Counted from the first letter of the stretch, positions 43,089 to 51,594 are shown. The stretch is DNA of 64,000 bases from Oscillospiraceae bacterium (GCA_015067615.1 SVMD01000002.1:62001-126000), one strand, 5' to 3'. The notes: a model not told the origin generated them from the letters alone. Translations and numbers: made by a program.

Positions 43089-43731
43089 GGAATCGCCTGC
43101 CCTGTGGGACTACTACCAGCCGGGCAGACTGAAGGAATACGACCTGATCATCTCCTGCGGCGACCTGAAATCCAAATACTTAAGCTTTCTGGTGACCATG
43201 GCCCGGTGCCCGCTGTTGTATGTCCACGGAAACCACGACACAGACTATGTCAAGGAGCCCCCGGAGGGCTGCGACTGCATCGACGATATGCTCATCGAGT
43301 ACAACGGTCTGCGGATCCTGGGTCTGGGCGGCTGCCGGAGGTACCACCCCGGGGCGCACCAGTACACCGAACGGCAGATGCGCCGCCGGATCCGGAAACT
43401 CCGGTACCATCTGTGGCGTGCCGGCGGTGTGGATATCGTGGTGACCCACACCCCGCCGGAGGGGGTGGGCGACGCGGAGGACCCGGCCCACTGGGGCTTT
43501 GAGTGCTTCCGGGAGTTACTGGACAAGTACAAGCCCCTGTACCTGCTCCACGGCCACGTCCATTTCCGCTATGGTATGGAGCAGATCCGGGAGCGGACCT
43601 ACGGAGAAACCAGGGTGGTCAACGCCTCCGAGCGGTACGAGATCACCATCCCCGACCGGGAATTCCCCGAAAAACGCAGAAACCAGATCATCTGGCGTAC
43701 CCGATACAGAGATCCATATCCGGAGGATTGA
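43063..43731 (+). CDS. Calcineurin-like metallophosphoesterase, variant active site
   Basis: 222 aa from GTG 43063, chosen for aaaggaggt 8-10 bases upstream. Motifs: IVSDEES (in place of DxH), ISCGDLKSKYLSFL (GD), VHGNHDTDY (GNHD), VVTHTPPEG and LHGHVHFRY (GHxH). The first motif lacks the His ligand of classical enzymes, giving Asp-Glu-Glu instead. The substrate is unknown. The 26-base overlap with the ParB-BMP gene shows tight coupling, so the two products probably act together. Confidence 0.88.
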   Translation: MKLLIVSDEESPALWDYYQPGRLKEYDLIISCGDLKSKYLSFLVTMARCPLLYVHGNHDTDYVKEPPEGCDCIDDMLIEYNGLRILGLGGCRRYHPGAHQYTERQMRRRIRKLRYHLWRAGGVDIVVTHTPPEGVGDAEDPAHWGFECFRELLDKYKPLYLLHGHVHFRYGMEQIRERTYGETRVVNASERYEITIPDREFPEKRRNQIIWRTRYRDPYPED

Positions 43732-43736
43732 TGCGG

Positions 43737-43937
43737 TAAATTTTCGTTTAGCGTAGGAATTTCATACGCCTTTGTAGGGCGGGCTCATGAGCCCGCCGAT
43801 GCACCAATTGGATTGAGTACTGCGTTTTTTGCGGAAATCCGATGTTTTACACCAAGTCAGCCTGGGCAAAATCGTCACCTGGTCGGCGGGGTCATGACCC
43901 CGCCCTACGAAATGGTGCTGATATAAACCATAATTTA
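43737..43937. repeat. Element with type A termini and type C core
   Basis: Termini TAAATTTTCGTTTA (43737-43750) and TAAACCATAATTTA (43924-43937) around a C core (gtagggcgggctcatgagcc at 43774 to ccccgccctac at about 43908). The left end lies 6 bases after the phosphoesterase stop. Confidence 0.92.
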
Positions 43938-43975
43938 CACGAATACGAACAATACAACAGAAAGAAGTTTTGCCT

Positions 43976-44623
43976 ATGTTTACCGGCTACAGCCCCGAAA
44001 CGGTGGATTTTCTCTGGGGCATCCGCTTAAATAACAACCGGGAATGGTTCACCGAACACAAACCCGACTACGTCAAATATCTCTACGAGCCCACCAAGGC
44101 CCTGGGCCAGTACCTGTTCCAGCCCTTCCTAGACAAGCCCGGTAACCTGTTAAAGGTCAGCCGCATCTACAAGGACGCCCGGATGCATCCGGAGGTACCC
44201 TACAAGGAAAGCCTGTGGGTCTGCATCCGGCAGGACGTGGAATGGTGGGCGGAGAATCCCTGCCTGTACTTTGAGATCAACCCCGAGGGGGTCCACTACG
44301 GCTTCTTCATCTGGAAGCCCCGGACGGCCACCCTGGAGGAGTTCCGCCGCCATATCGCCGCCAAGCCCGACGAATTTTTGAGCATGGTCCATTCCGTGGA
44401 GGAGGCCGTGGGGCAGAAGATCGAAGCGGAGCTGTATAAGCGCCCCAAGCCCTGCGATAATCCCGATTTGGTCCCCTACTTCGCCTGGAAGGGTCAGATC
44501 GGCTGCACCAGAAGCGAAGATTTCAGCGAAGCTACCTTCGGCCCGGAGCTTGCAGACCGGGTGCTGGATTTCTTTATCAAGCTGATACCGCTGTACGATT
44601 ATTTTAATAAGTTTAAGGTTTAG
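43976..44623 (+). CDS. DUF2461 family protein
   Basis: 215 aa. YSPETVDFLWGIRLNNNREWF at the start (split), RIYKDARMHPEVPYKE and CLYFEINPEGVHYGFFIW match the DUF2461/TIGR02453 pattern. Soluble, function unknown. ATG 43976 with agaaag upstream; a TTG two codons earlier is possible. Monocistronic between repeats. Confidence 0.85.
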   Translation: MFTGYSPETVDFLWGIRLNNNREWFTEHKPDYVKYLYEPTKALGQYLFQPFLDKPGNLLKVSRIYKDARMHPEVPYKESLWVCIRQDVEWWAENPCLYFEINPEGVHYGFFIWKPRTATLEEFRRHIAAKPDEFLSMVHSVEEAVGQKIEAELYKRPKPCDNPDLVPYFAWKGQIGCTRSEDFSEATFGPELADRVLDFFIKLIPLYDYFNKFKV

Positions 44624-44631
44624 AATTTATC

Positions 44632-44836
44632 CTTCTCCCGGGGAGAAGGTGCCCCCAGTGCGCACACTGGGGGCGGAAGAGGAATGCGGGCAGGAATGTT
44701 GGATATGGTACGCAGAAACAGGCTTTTCAAGACGGAACGTTTCAGTAAGTCTTCAGAAGTACCGCCCATCAGGTTATCTCCCGAATTCCTCTTCCGACCC
44801 GCCTGACGGCGGCCCACCTTCCCCCCGGGGGAAGGG
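44632..44836. repeat. Palindromic repeat, core type A without termini
   Basis: ccttctcccggggagaagg at the left and ccttccccccgggggaagg at the right, with gaggaatgcggg/cccgaattcctc arms. The middle overlaps in sequence with the 24.93-25.20 kb copy. It directly precedes dapA copy 2. Confidence 0.8.
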
Positions 44837-44873
44837 TCAAGCGCTACCGCGTCGTTATAAAAGGAGAATCCCT

Positions 44874-45761
44874 ATGAAAAAGACAATTTTTAAAGGCATG
44901 GCCACGGCCATCGTCACCCCCATGACGAAGGACGGCATCGACTATGAGGCCCTGGGCCGCTTCCTGGAATTCCAGATCGAAAACGGCATCAACGCCATCG
45001 TGGTCATGGGCACCACCGGCGAGAATGCCACCATTGAGCCGGAGGACCAGGAGAAAGTCATCCGCTTCACCGTGGAAAAGGTCAACAAGCGTGTCCCGGT
45101 CATCGCCGGTACCGGCACCAACAACACCGCCCATGTGCTGGAGAACACCAAAGCCGCCTGCGAGGCCGGTGCCGACGCTGTGCTGGTGGTGACCCCCTAC
45201 TACAACAAGGCCACCCAGAAGGGCCTGATTCAGCACTTCACCCTGGTGGCTGACGCCTCCACGGTCCCTGTGATCCTGTACAATGTCCCCGGCCGCACCG
45301 GCTGCAACCTGCTGCCCGAGACCGTGGCTGTCCTGGCAGAGCATCCCAACATCGTGGGCATCAAGGAAGCCACCGGCAACATGGCCCAGATGGTGAAGAT
45401 CATGCATCTTTGCGGAGACAAGATCGATGTGTACTCCGGCGAGGATGCCCTGACGGTGCCCATGATGGCCATGGGCGGCGCGGGTACCATCTCCGTGCTG
45501 AGCAATGTGCTTCCCCGGGAGTCCGTTGCCATGACCGACGCCTGCCTCCGGGGGGACTACGCCGCCGCTGCGCAGATGCAGTGCGACCTGCTGCCCCTGA
45601 TTGACCTGCTGTTCTGCGAGGTCAACCCCATCCCCGCCAAGGCGGCGGTGTCCGCTCTGGGCTTTGGTGAAGAAAACCTCCGGCTGCCCCTGACTCCCAT
45701 GGAAGGTGCCAACCGGGAAAAGCTGTATAAAGAAATGAGAAAGTTGGGTTTAAACGTATGA
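44874..45761 (+). CDS. dapA: 4-hydroxy-tetrahydrodipicolinate synthase, second copy
   Basis: 295 aa, same motifs as the 26.8-kb copy: MGTTGENAT, LYNVPGRTG (Tyr) and GIKEATGN (Schiff-base Lys). ATG 44874 has aaggag 8 bases upstream. No riboswitch is present; a repeat lies just upstream. The last 4 bases overlap dapB, so this copy forms the biosynthetic pair dapA-dapB, while the other copy is lysine-controlled. Confidence 0.95.
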   Translation: MKKTIFKGMATAIVTPMTKDGIDYEALGRFLEFQIENGINAIVVMGTTGENATIEPEDQEKVIRFTVEKVNKRVPVIAGTGTNNTAHVLENTKAACEAGADAVLVVTPYYNKATQKGLIQHFTLVADASTVPVILYNVPGRTGCNLLPETVAVLAEHPNIVGIKEATGNMAQMVKIMHLCGDKIDVYSGEDALTVPMMAMGGAGTISVLSNVLPRESVAMTDACLRGDYAAAAQMQCDLLPLIDLLFCEVNPIPAKAAVSALGFGEENLRLPLTPMEGANREKLYKEMRKLGLNV

Positions 45762-46483
45762 AAGTGATTCTGTGCGGCGCCAACGGCGCCATGGGCAAGC
45801 TGATCGACAATATTTTCGGTTCTGAGATCGTGGGCCGGGTGAGCATCGACGGCGAGAACAACGTGCCCAAGACCTTTGCTGAGCTGGGCGAGATTTCCTC
45901 CGACGTGATCGTGGACTTCTCCCACCACTCCGCCACCCCCGATGTGCTGGCCTACGCCAAGGCCACCGGCGCCGCCGCTGTCATCGGCACCACCGGCCAC
46001 ACCGCTGAAGAAAAGGCCCTGATCTTCGAGGCCGCCAAAGAGATCCCCGTGTTCTATGCCGGCAACGTGAGCCTGGGCATCGCGGTTCTCTGCCGCCTGG
46101 TGAAGCAGGCTGCCGCATTCTTCCCCGATGCGGACATTGAAATTGTCGAGACCCACCACACCAGAAAAGTCGATGCCCCCAGCGGCACCGCCCACATGCT
46201 CTTCAACGCCATCAAGGAGGTCCGTCCCAACGCGGTAGAAAACTGTGGCCGCTCCGGCGAGGGCAAGCGCACCAAGGACGAGATCGGTGTCCACGCCCTG
46301 CGTTTGGGAAGCGTGGTGGGCATCCATGAGGTCCATATCCACACCCCCAACCAGTCCCTGACATTGAAGCACGAGTCCGGCAGCCGTGCCATGCTGGCCG
46401 ACGGCGCCGTAGCCGCTGCCCGCTTCATGGAGGGCAAGGCAAAGGGCCTGTACGATATGGAAAGCATCCTGAATGCTATGTAA
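45758..46483 (+). CDS. dapB: 4-hydroxy-tetrahydrodipicolinate reductase
   Basis: 241 aa. Rossmann start VILCGANGAMGKLI, VIGTTGHTAEE, and the active-site motif EIVETHHTRKVDAPSGTAHM (split: HHTRKVDAPSGTA). It reduces the DapA product with NAD(P)H. It is translationally coupled to dapA. The sequence is shorter at the N terminus than E. coli DapB, as in many clostridia. Confidence 0.95.
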   Translation: MKVILCGANGAMGKLIDNIFGSEIVGRVSIDGENNVPKTFAELGEISSDVIVDFSHHSATPDVLAYAKATGAAAVIGTTGHTAEEKALIFEAAKEIPVFYAGNVSLGIAVLCRLVKQAAAFFPDADIEIVETHHTRKVDAPSGTAHMLFNAIKEVRPNAVENCGRSGEGKRTKDEIGVHALRLGSVVGIHEVHIHTPNQSLTLKHESGSRAMLADGAVAAARFMEGKAKGLYDMESILNAM

Positions 46484-46503
46484 AATTCTGTGTATAGTGC
46501 AAA

Positions 46504-46625
46504 CTTGGCTCCCCCTATGGGGGAGCTGGCGCCGCTTTAGCGGCGACTGAGAGGGCAAATAACGCTACGACACCCTCTCCGTCCCGGCTTTTCGCCGGGC
46601 CACCTCTCCCAAAGGGAGAGGCAAG
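46504..46625. repeat. Palindromic repeat, core type A without termini
   Basis: ggctccccctatgggggagc on the left and cctctcccaaagggagaggc on the right, with gccgctttagcggcgactga inside. Between dapB and dapF. Confidence 0.8.
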
Positions 46626-46669
46626 GCGCTTCGCGCAACTATACCCAAAACCCATTGGAGGACAATACA

Positions 46670-47446
46670 ATGACAATTCACTACATGAACGGCGCGGGCA
46701 ATGACTTTATGGTCATGGATGCCCGTGGCGGCCAGTATGATTTCGAAAAGCTGGCCGTCGAGTTATGTAAACTGACCAAGGCCGACGGCTTCATGGCCGT
46801 AGACCATTCCGACAAGGCCGATTTCCGGCTCCACTTCTACAACTCCGACGGCACCCGGGGCGAGATGTGCGGCAACGGCGCCCGCTGCATCTGCCGGTAT
46901 GCCCACGACATGGGCATCGCCGGGGACACCATGACCGTGGAGACCGACGCCGGTCTGGTGCCCGGCTGGCGGATCGACGAGAACCAGTACCGGGTGAAGC
47001 TGAACAACCCGGAGATCCTGGACCTGGAGCGGAAGGGCCCCGTGTCCTATGTGGAGCTGGGCAATCCCGGCGTGCCCCACGCCGTTGCCGAATACGACGG
47101 CGACCTCTGGGCCGATGCCGACTGCATCTGGGACCATATGCGGGAATTACGCTGGGACAAGGCCTTCCCCAAGGGCGCCAACGTGAACTTCTACCAGTGG
47201 ATCGGCGACGCCGAGGTCCGGGTGCTGACCTTTGAGCGGGGTGTGGAGGACTATACCCTGGCCTGCGGCACCGGCACCGGCTCTGTTGCCGCTGTGATCT
47301 GGAAGCAGGGCAAGCTTCCCGGCAAGTACCTGACCGCCCACAGCCGGGGCGGTACCCTGAAGGTCACCATTGAGGAGACGGAGGGTGTGATCCATACCCT
47401 CCTGCTGGAAGGCCCCACGGAAATCGTCAGAACCTACGAAGTGTAA
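46670..47446 (+). CDS. dapF: Diaminopimelate epimerase
   Basis: 258 aa. The two catalytic cysteines lie in EMCGNGARC (Cys67) and TLACGTGTGS; N-terminal HYMNGAGNDFMVMD is diagnostic. It converts LL- to meso-diaminopimelate. ATG 46670 has ttggagg 8 bases upstream. It belongs with dapA-dapB despite the repeat between them. Its presence with ddh means both routes to meso-DAP are encoded. Confidence 0.96.
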   Translation: MTIHYMNGAGNDFMVMDARGGQYDFEKLAVELCKLTKADGFMAVDHSDKADFRLHFYNSDGTRGEMCGNGARCICRYAHDMGIAGDTMTVETDAGLVPGWRIDENQYRVKLNNPEILDLERKGPVSYVELGNPGVPHAVAEYDGDLWADADCIWDHMRELRWDKAFPKGANVNFYQWIGDAEVRVLTFERGVEDYTLACGTGTGSVAAVIWKQGKLPGKYLTAHSRGGTLKVTIEETEGVIHTLLLEGPTEIVRTYEV

Positions 47447-47452
47447 ATTTTT

Positions 47453-47476
47453 ACGCCCCGGAGAAATCCGGGGCGT
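47453..47476 (+). terminator. Terminator of dapF
   Basis: 10-bp arms acgccccgga/tccggggcgt with gaaa loop, then ttgctgtttt. Confidence 0.85.
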
Positions 47477-47490
47477 TGCTGTTTTGACAG

Positions 47491-47681
47491 TAAATTATCG
47501 TTTAGCGCATCAAAGCCTTCCCCTCTGGGGAAGGTGGCACGGCGTAGCCGTGACGGAAGAGGGCAGTGCAATGTTCCAAAATCTACCGTATTTCGGCGTA
47601 TTCTTACCTCTCCCGCCCCCTATGGGGGCACCCTCCCCAAAGGGGAGGGCATAGCGGCTTGCGCCGCCAAACAATCATTTA
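47491..47681. repeat. TIR-bearing palindromic element, core type A (copy A6)
   Basis: Termini TAAATTATCGTTTA (47491-47504) and CAAACAATCATTTA (47668-47681). Nearly identical by eye to copy A7 at 18594, 29 kb away. Confidence 0.93.
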
Positions 47682-47808
47682 CAGCAGATAATTTGTTATT
47701 TTAACCAGTTTTCCTTTCTTGCATTTGTCACTGTGCACAAAACCGTATCCGCCACAGGTGGAATCTTAAGAATAGCGCAGAATCTTTCTTACGATTTTAT
47801 GAAGGTCA

Positions 47809-47837
47809 TTGACTTTTTTTCACAGCTGCGCTATAAC
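47809..47837 (+). promoter_or_regulatory. Promoter of the YwaF-like gene
   Basis: TTGACT (47809-47814), 17-base spacer, TATAAC (47832-47837), 43 bases before the start codon. Confidence 0.85.
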
Positions 47838-47880
47838 ACTTCCTGAAATTGGCAATTGCCAGGAAAGGAAGAGACCTGAA

Positions 47881-48609
47881 ATGAAATGGGGATTTTTCAC
47901 CCCCACCCATATTCTGACCCTGATGCTGGCTGCGCTCATGGTTGCCGGTCTGTATTACGGTCTGAAAAATAAATCTCAGAAAGTACAAACCATGGTGCTG
48001 TTTCCCCTGTCTTTAAGCGGAATCGCCGCCATTATATTTAATCTGCTGCGCTGGGGCTCCCCGCTGGAGTACCTGCCCCTGCACCTTTGCTCCATTAATG
48101 CCATGCTGCTGCCCTTCGCGGTGCTGACCCGGAACAAGACCCTGGGCAATCTGCTGCTGCTGTGGTGCCTGGGTGCGCTGGTCGCTTTGGTTGCCAACTT
48201 TGAGATGACCGAGGCGGTGCTGTTCAGCGAGAGCTTCAACTTCTACTTCTTCCCCCATGTCTTTGAATTCGGCATTCCACTGCTGCTGTTCAAGTTGGGG
48301 CTGGTGAAGAAGGACCCGGAGTGCATCGGCTCCACCATGACCATCACCATGTTCCTGTATACCCTGGTGCATCTGTGCAATCTGGGCATCAACCGGTACT
48401 GCGCTGTGGTGGGCAACGGCATCCGGGTGAACTACATGTTCTCCGTGGACCCCACCAACCCTCTGGTGGCCCTGTTCCATCAGCTGATTCCCTATGAATA
48501 CTGGTATATGTATATGGTGCTGCCCATCGTGGGATTGTACCTGATGCTGGTCTACGCCCCGGAGCTCACCGCCCGGAGCCGCAGAGCCATTCAGCGTCAC
48601 GCTGTATAA
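47881..48609 (+). CDS. YwaF/TIGR02206-like membrane protein
   Basis: 242 aa, six or seven membrane helices. LEYLPLHLCSINAMLLPFAV and FFPHVFEFGIPLL are typical of the TIGR02206 family. Function unknown. ATG 47881 (MKWGFFTPTH) with aggaag upstream; the longer frame reading back to 47809 would start inside the -35 hexamer and is rejected. Monocistronic. Confidence 0.82.
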   Translation: MKWGFFTPTHILTLMLAALMVAGLYYGLKNKSQKVQTMVLFPLSLSGIAAIIFNLLRWGSPLEYLPLHLCSINAMLLPFAVLTRNKTLGNLLLLWCLGALVALVANFEMTEAVLFSESFNFYFFPHVFEFGIPLLLFKLGLVKKDPECIGSTMTITMFLYTLVHLCNLGINRYCAVVGNGIRVNYMFSVDPTNPLVALFHQLIPYEYWYMYMVLPIVGLYLMLVYAPELTARSRRAIQRHAV

Positions 48610-48614
48610 AAAGC

Positions 48615-48641
48615 AACACCCCCGGATATTCCGGGGGTGTT
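48615..48641. terminator. Terminator between YwaF-like and BppU-like genes
   Basis: 12-bp arms aacacccccgga (48615-48626) and complement (48630-48641). Confidence 0.85.
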
Positions 48642-48648
48642 TATGATA

Positions 48649-49200
48649 TTAAGGACCCAGCACGATCTGCTTCAGTTCAAAGAATTCATGCTCCAGATTG
48701 GTCAGCAGCAGGTCGGCACTGGCCTTCCATTCCTCCAGGGCGGAGATGGCGGCGTTGATCTGGTCCAGGGAGGCTACCTTATAGAAGCTCTGGGCCTCCG
48801 GCTCGGTGCCGTTTACCGGGGTGGGGTTTACATAAAACTCAAAATTAAAGGTTGCCAGGGTCTTTTCTCCCTGGATCAGCAGCACATCCGCCTGAACCAG
48901 CCCCGGCAGGGCGAACATCTGGGGCACCGTGATGATGTTCAGCAGATTTTCCGCCGCGGTCCAGGCGTGTACACCGCCCGGCAGGGTGTCATAGATCCCC
49001 CGGGCGTACTTCCCGGAGCCGGGGTCGCTGGCGTGCCAGCGCAGCACCGGTGTGGCATCCGCCGGGAAGATCCAGGGCTCGCCGTTGGCCGTCAGAAGAA
49101 TGTCCAGGGAGTGGGTCAGAGTGTCGCCCTGCTTCACCGGGATCCGGTGGGGAGTGCCGGGCTGAAGCAGGTCCAGGGTAAAATTGTGGTGCAGCATCAT
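48649..49200 (-). CDS. Orphan phage baseplate upper protein-like (BppU N-domain) protein
   Basis: 183 aa. HRIPVKQGDTLTHSLDILLT, then a beta-rich stretch ending VLLIQGEKTLATFNFEFYV, resembles the N-terminal BppU domain (DUF2479) that attaches receptor-binding proteins to siphophage baseplates. The C terminus (SLDQINAAISALEEWKASAD) is a helical coiled-coil-like tail. AGGAGG 8 bases before ATG. No other phage genes are near, so it is a domesticated or stranded fragment; function inferred only from resemblance. Confidence 0.65.
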   Translation of the reverse strand: MMLHHNFTLDLLQPGTPHRIPVKQGDTLTHSLDILLTANGEPWIFPADATPVLRWHASDPGSGKYARGIYDTLPGGVHAWTAAENLLNIITVPQMFALPGLVQADVLLIQGEKTLATFNFEFYVNPTPVNGTEPEAQSFYKVASLDQINAAISALEEWKASADLLLTNLEHEFFELKQIVLGP

Positions 49201-49292
49201 AGGGAATTCCTCCTGAGAAAGATTTACAGGCAATGCCTGTTTCCCTCAGGGGGAAAAACAAAAAAAGTTGCAGTTGCGCATGCAACTTTTTA

Positions 49293-49321
49293 TTTACTTT
49301 TTTGTCTCTTTCGTATATGAT
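49293..49321 (+). promoter_or_regulatory. Promoter of the aldo/keto reductase gene
   Basis: TTTACT (49293-49298), 17-base spacer, TATGAT (49316-49321). The hairpin aaaaagttgca/tgcaacttttt just before it (about 49262-49291) can terminate upstream transcription. Confidence 0.6.
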
Positions 49322-49348
49322 AAAAGAAAAAACCGGGAGGTATTTTTT

Positions 49349-50449
49349 ATGAACCGCTTTTTCCCTGAGATCAAGAAAAATTTCGGCTTCGGCATGATGC
49401 GTCTGCCCATGGTGGGCGAGGATGTGGACATCCCTCAGACCAAGGACATGGTGGACGCTTTCCTGAAGGCCGGCTTTAACTATTTCGACACCGCTCATCC
49501 CTACATCCAGGGCAAGAGCGAGCTGGCGGTGAAGGAGTGCCTGTCCTCCCGCTATCCCCGGGACAGCTACATCCTGACCAACAAGCTCTCCGGCTTCTGC
49601 TTCGAGAAGGAGGAGGAGATCCTGCCCATGTTTGAAGCTCAGCTGGAGGCCTGCGGCGTGGAATATTTCGACTTCTACCTGCACCATGCCATGAACGACG
49701 CCCGGCACCAGAAGTACATCGATACCCGGGCCTACGAGATCGTGAAGGAGCTGAAGGCCCAGGGTAAGATCCGCCACATCGGCATGTCCTTCCACGACAG
49801 CGCCGAGGTGCTGGACAAGATCCTCTCCGACCGGCCCGAGATCGAGGTGGTCCAGCTGCAGATCAACTACGTGGACTGGATCGACCCCAGAGTCCAGGCT
49901 GAGAAGTGCTACGAGGTCTGCTGCAAGCACAATAAGCCCGTCATCGTCATGGAGCCCGTGAAGGGCGGTTCCCTGGTGAACCTGCCTGAAAACGCCGCCG
50001 CCCTGCTGCCCGACTACTCCCAGGCGGGCTACGCCATCCGCTTCGCCGCCAGCCCCGAGAAGGTGTTCATGGTCCTGTCCGGCATGAGCAACCAGGAGCA
50101 GATGGATGACAACATCGCCACCATGGCCGATTTCAAGCCCTTCACCCCTGCCGAGTACGAGATCATCGATAAGGTCCGCACCATCTATCAGGGCCAGCAC
50201 CGGGTCCCCTGCACCGCCTGCCGCTACTGCACCGACGGCTGCCCCGCCGGTATCCCCATCCCCGATGTCTTTGCCGCCTTCAATGACTTCAAGTCCCGGA
50301 AGGAGGACATCTCCGCCCAGGGCAAGGCCGCCTATGAGGCCATCGAGCATAAGGCCCATGAGTGCATCGGCTGCGGCCAGTGCGAAAACGCCTGCCCCCA
50401 GTTCCTGCACATCCGCCAGCTGCTGGAGGACGTGGCCAAGGCTTTCTAA
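49349..50449 (+). CDS. Aldo/keto reductase with C-terminal [4Fe-4S] domain
   Basis: 366 aa. AKR barrel (about 1-275): YFDTAHPY with catalytic Asp/Tyr, LTNKL with Lys, YLHHAMND with His and IRHIGMSFHD. The C-terminal ferredoxin-like part has CTACRYCTDGCP and CIGCGQCENACP. Such fusions are common in anaerobes; the substrate is unknown. ATG 49349 has gggaggt 7 bases upstream. Confidence 0.93.
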   Translation: MNRFFPEIKKNFGFGMMRLPMVGEDVDIPQTKDMVDAFLKAGFNYFDTAHPYIQGKSELAVKECLSSRYPRDSYILTNKLSGFCFEKEEEILPMFEAQLEACGVEYFDFYLHHAMNDARHQKYIDTRAYEIVKELKAQGKIRHIGMSFHDSAEVLDKILSDRPEIEVVQLQINYVDWIDPRVQAEKCYEVCCKHNKPVIVMEPVKGGSLVNLPENAAALLPDYSQAGYAIRFAASPEKVFMVLSGMSNQEQMDDNIATMADFKPFTPAEYEIIDKVRTIYQGQHRVPCTACRYCTDGCPAGIPIPDVFAAFNDFKSRKEDISAQGKAAYEAIEHKAHECIGCGQCENACPQFLHIRQLLEDVAKAF

Positions 50450-50496
50450 AAAACACGAAACCGCCCGGGGCAAAGGGCAGTGCGCGTAAAATAGTC

Positions 50497-50530
50497 AACA
50501 GGCACAACAGTTTCAGCTGTTGTGCCTGTT
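50497..50530 (+). terminator. Terminator after the aldo/keto reductase
   Basis: 14-bp arms (50497-50510, 50517-50530), loop tttcag, then tcttgtgt. Confidence 0.85.
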
Positions 50531-50651
50531 CTTGTGTCTTCGGGTAAATTATGATATGATGGAATCAGATAATTAAACTTGAATTTGACTACTTGTTTGA
50601 ATTTCAGATTATATGAAAACGAGGTTTTTCTGCGCTAAAGGGAGAAAATTC

Positions 50652-51344
50652 ATGAAGAAAATCAGAATAGAAATTAACCATATCCCTGCACTTGTGTGGG
50701 GAGAGAAATCAGATAAAGTGTATTTATGTGTTCACGGAAAAATGTCTTCCAAAGAATCTGCTGAAGGAATTGCAAATATAGCAGAGCAAAGAGGATATCA
50801 GACAATAAGTTTTGATTTACCTGGGCATGGGGAGCGCCAAAATGAGGATAAGCGATGTGATATATGGAACGGAATCCATGACCTTACGGTAATAGGGGAT
50901 TATGTTTTTTCAAAATGGGAGGAAGTATCACTGTACGCCTGCAGTTTAGGGGCATACTTTTGCTTAAATACCTATCATACACGCAAAATAAAGAAATGTC
51001 TCTTTCAATCTCCCATTTTGGATATGGAGTATTTGATTCAGCAGATGATGGTATGGTTTGGGATATCAGAAGAACGCCTCGCAAGAGAAAAGGAGATTGA
51101 TACGCCCATTGATCTTATGACCTGGGATTACTATCAGTATGTGAAAAAGCATCCTGTGCAAAAATGGAATATTGAAACCAGTATTCTTTTTGCTGGGAGA
51201 GATACTTTGCAATCATTGGAAATTGTGAAAGCTTTTGCCGCAAACTTTAACTGTGTACTAACATTATCGGAAAATAGTGAACATTCTTTTATGGGCGAGG
51301 AAGATGGGCCTATTGTCGAAAAATGGTTGCGGGATAACTTGTAA
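50652..51344 (+). CDS. Alpha/beta hydrolase, AT-rich gene
   Basis: 230 aa. Fold marks: DLPGHGER, nucleophile elbow YACSLGAYF (A-x-S-x-G instead of G-x-S-x-G), acid in FAGRDTL and His in NSEHSFMG. Probably an esterase or acyl hydrolase of the serine type. Start ATG 50652 has gggagaaaa upstream. Its A+T content and codon use (AAA, ATA, TTA) stand out sharply from neighbours, which indicates recent acquisition. Confidence 0.85.
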   Translation: MKKIRIEINHIPALVWGEKSDKVYLCVHGKMSSKESAEGIANIAEQRGYQTISFDLPGHGERQNEDKRCDIWNGIHDLTVIGDYVFSKWEEVSLYACSLGAYFCLNTYHTRKIKKCLFQSPILDMEYLIQQMMVWFGISEERLAREKEIDTPIDLMTWDYYQYVKKHPVQKWNIETSILFAGRDTLQSLEIVKAFAANFNCVLTLSENSEHSFMGEEDGPIVEKWLRDNL

Positions 51345-51437
51345 TATAATTCCAATTTGTCTAACTAACGCAAGGGCGCACGTCTATACGCAGTTCGGCG
51401 TAGTGCGTTGAACGTGGCCCATGGTATGCTGGCAAAA

Positions 51438-51469
51438 AACGGAGCGTATCGGCATCGATACGCTCCGTT
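51438..51469. terminator. Terminator of spoIIE
   Basis: 14-bp arms (51438-51451, 51456-51469); six T on the minus strand. It ends about 125 bases beyond the spoIIE stop. Confidence 0.75.
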
Positions 51470-51479
51470 GACTGTTTTG

Positions 51480-51510
51480 CGCCCCGCCCAATCCGGGGCG
51501 GTTTTTCTTT
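51480..51510 (+). terminator. Second hairpin with T tract
   Basis: cgccccg (51480-51486) and cggggcg (51494-51500), then gtttttcttt; a plus-strand terminator after the hydrolase gene. Confidence 0.65.
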
Positions 51511-51594
51511 GCGTTTCCCTATATCTTGTATTTTTTCTCCAATCTGCACTCCCACATCTTGTGTTTCGACAGCATTTTCAGCCACAGAGTGGTA

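Noticed and set aside
44649..44873. N-terminal extension of the second DapA
   Set aside because: It is translated repeat sequence; ATG 44874 has an RBS and gives the canonical length.
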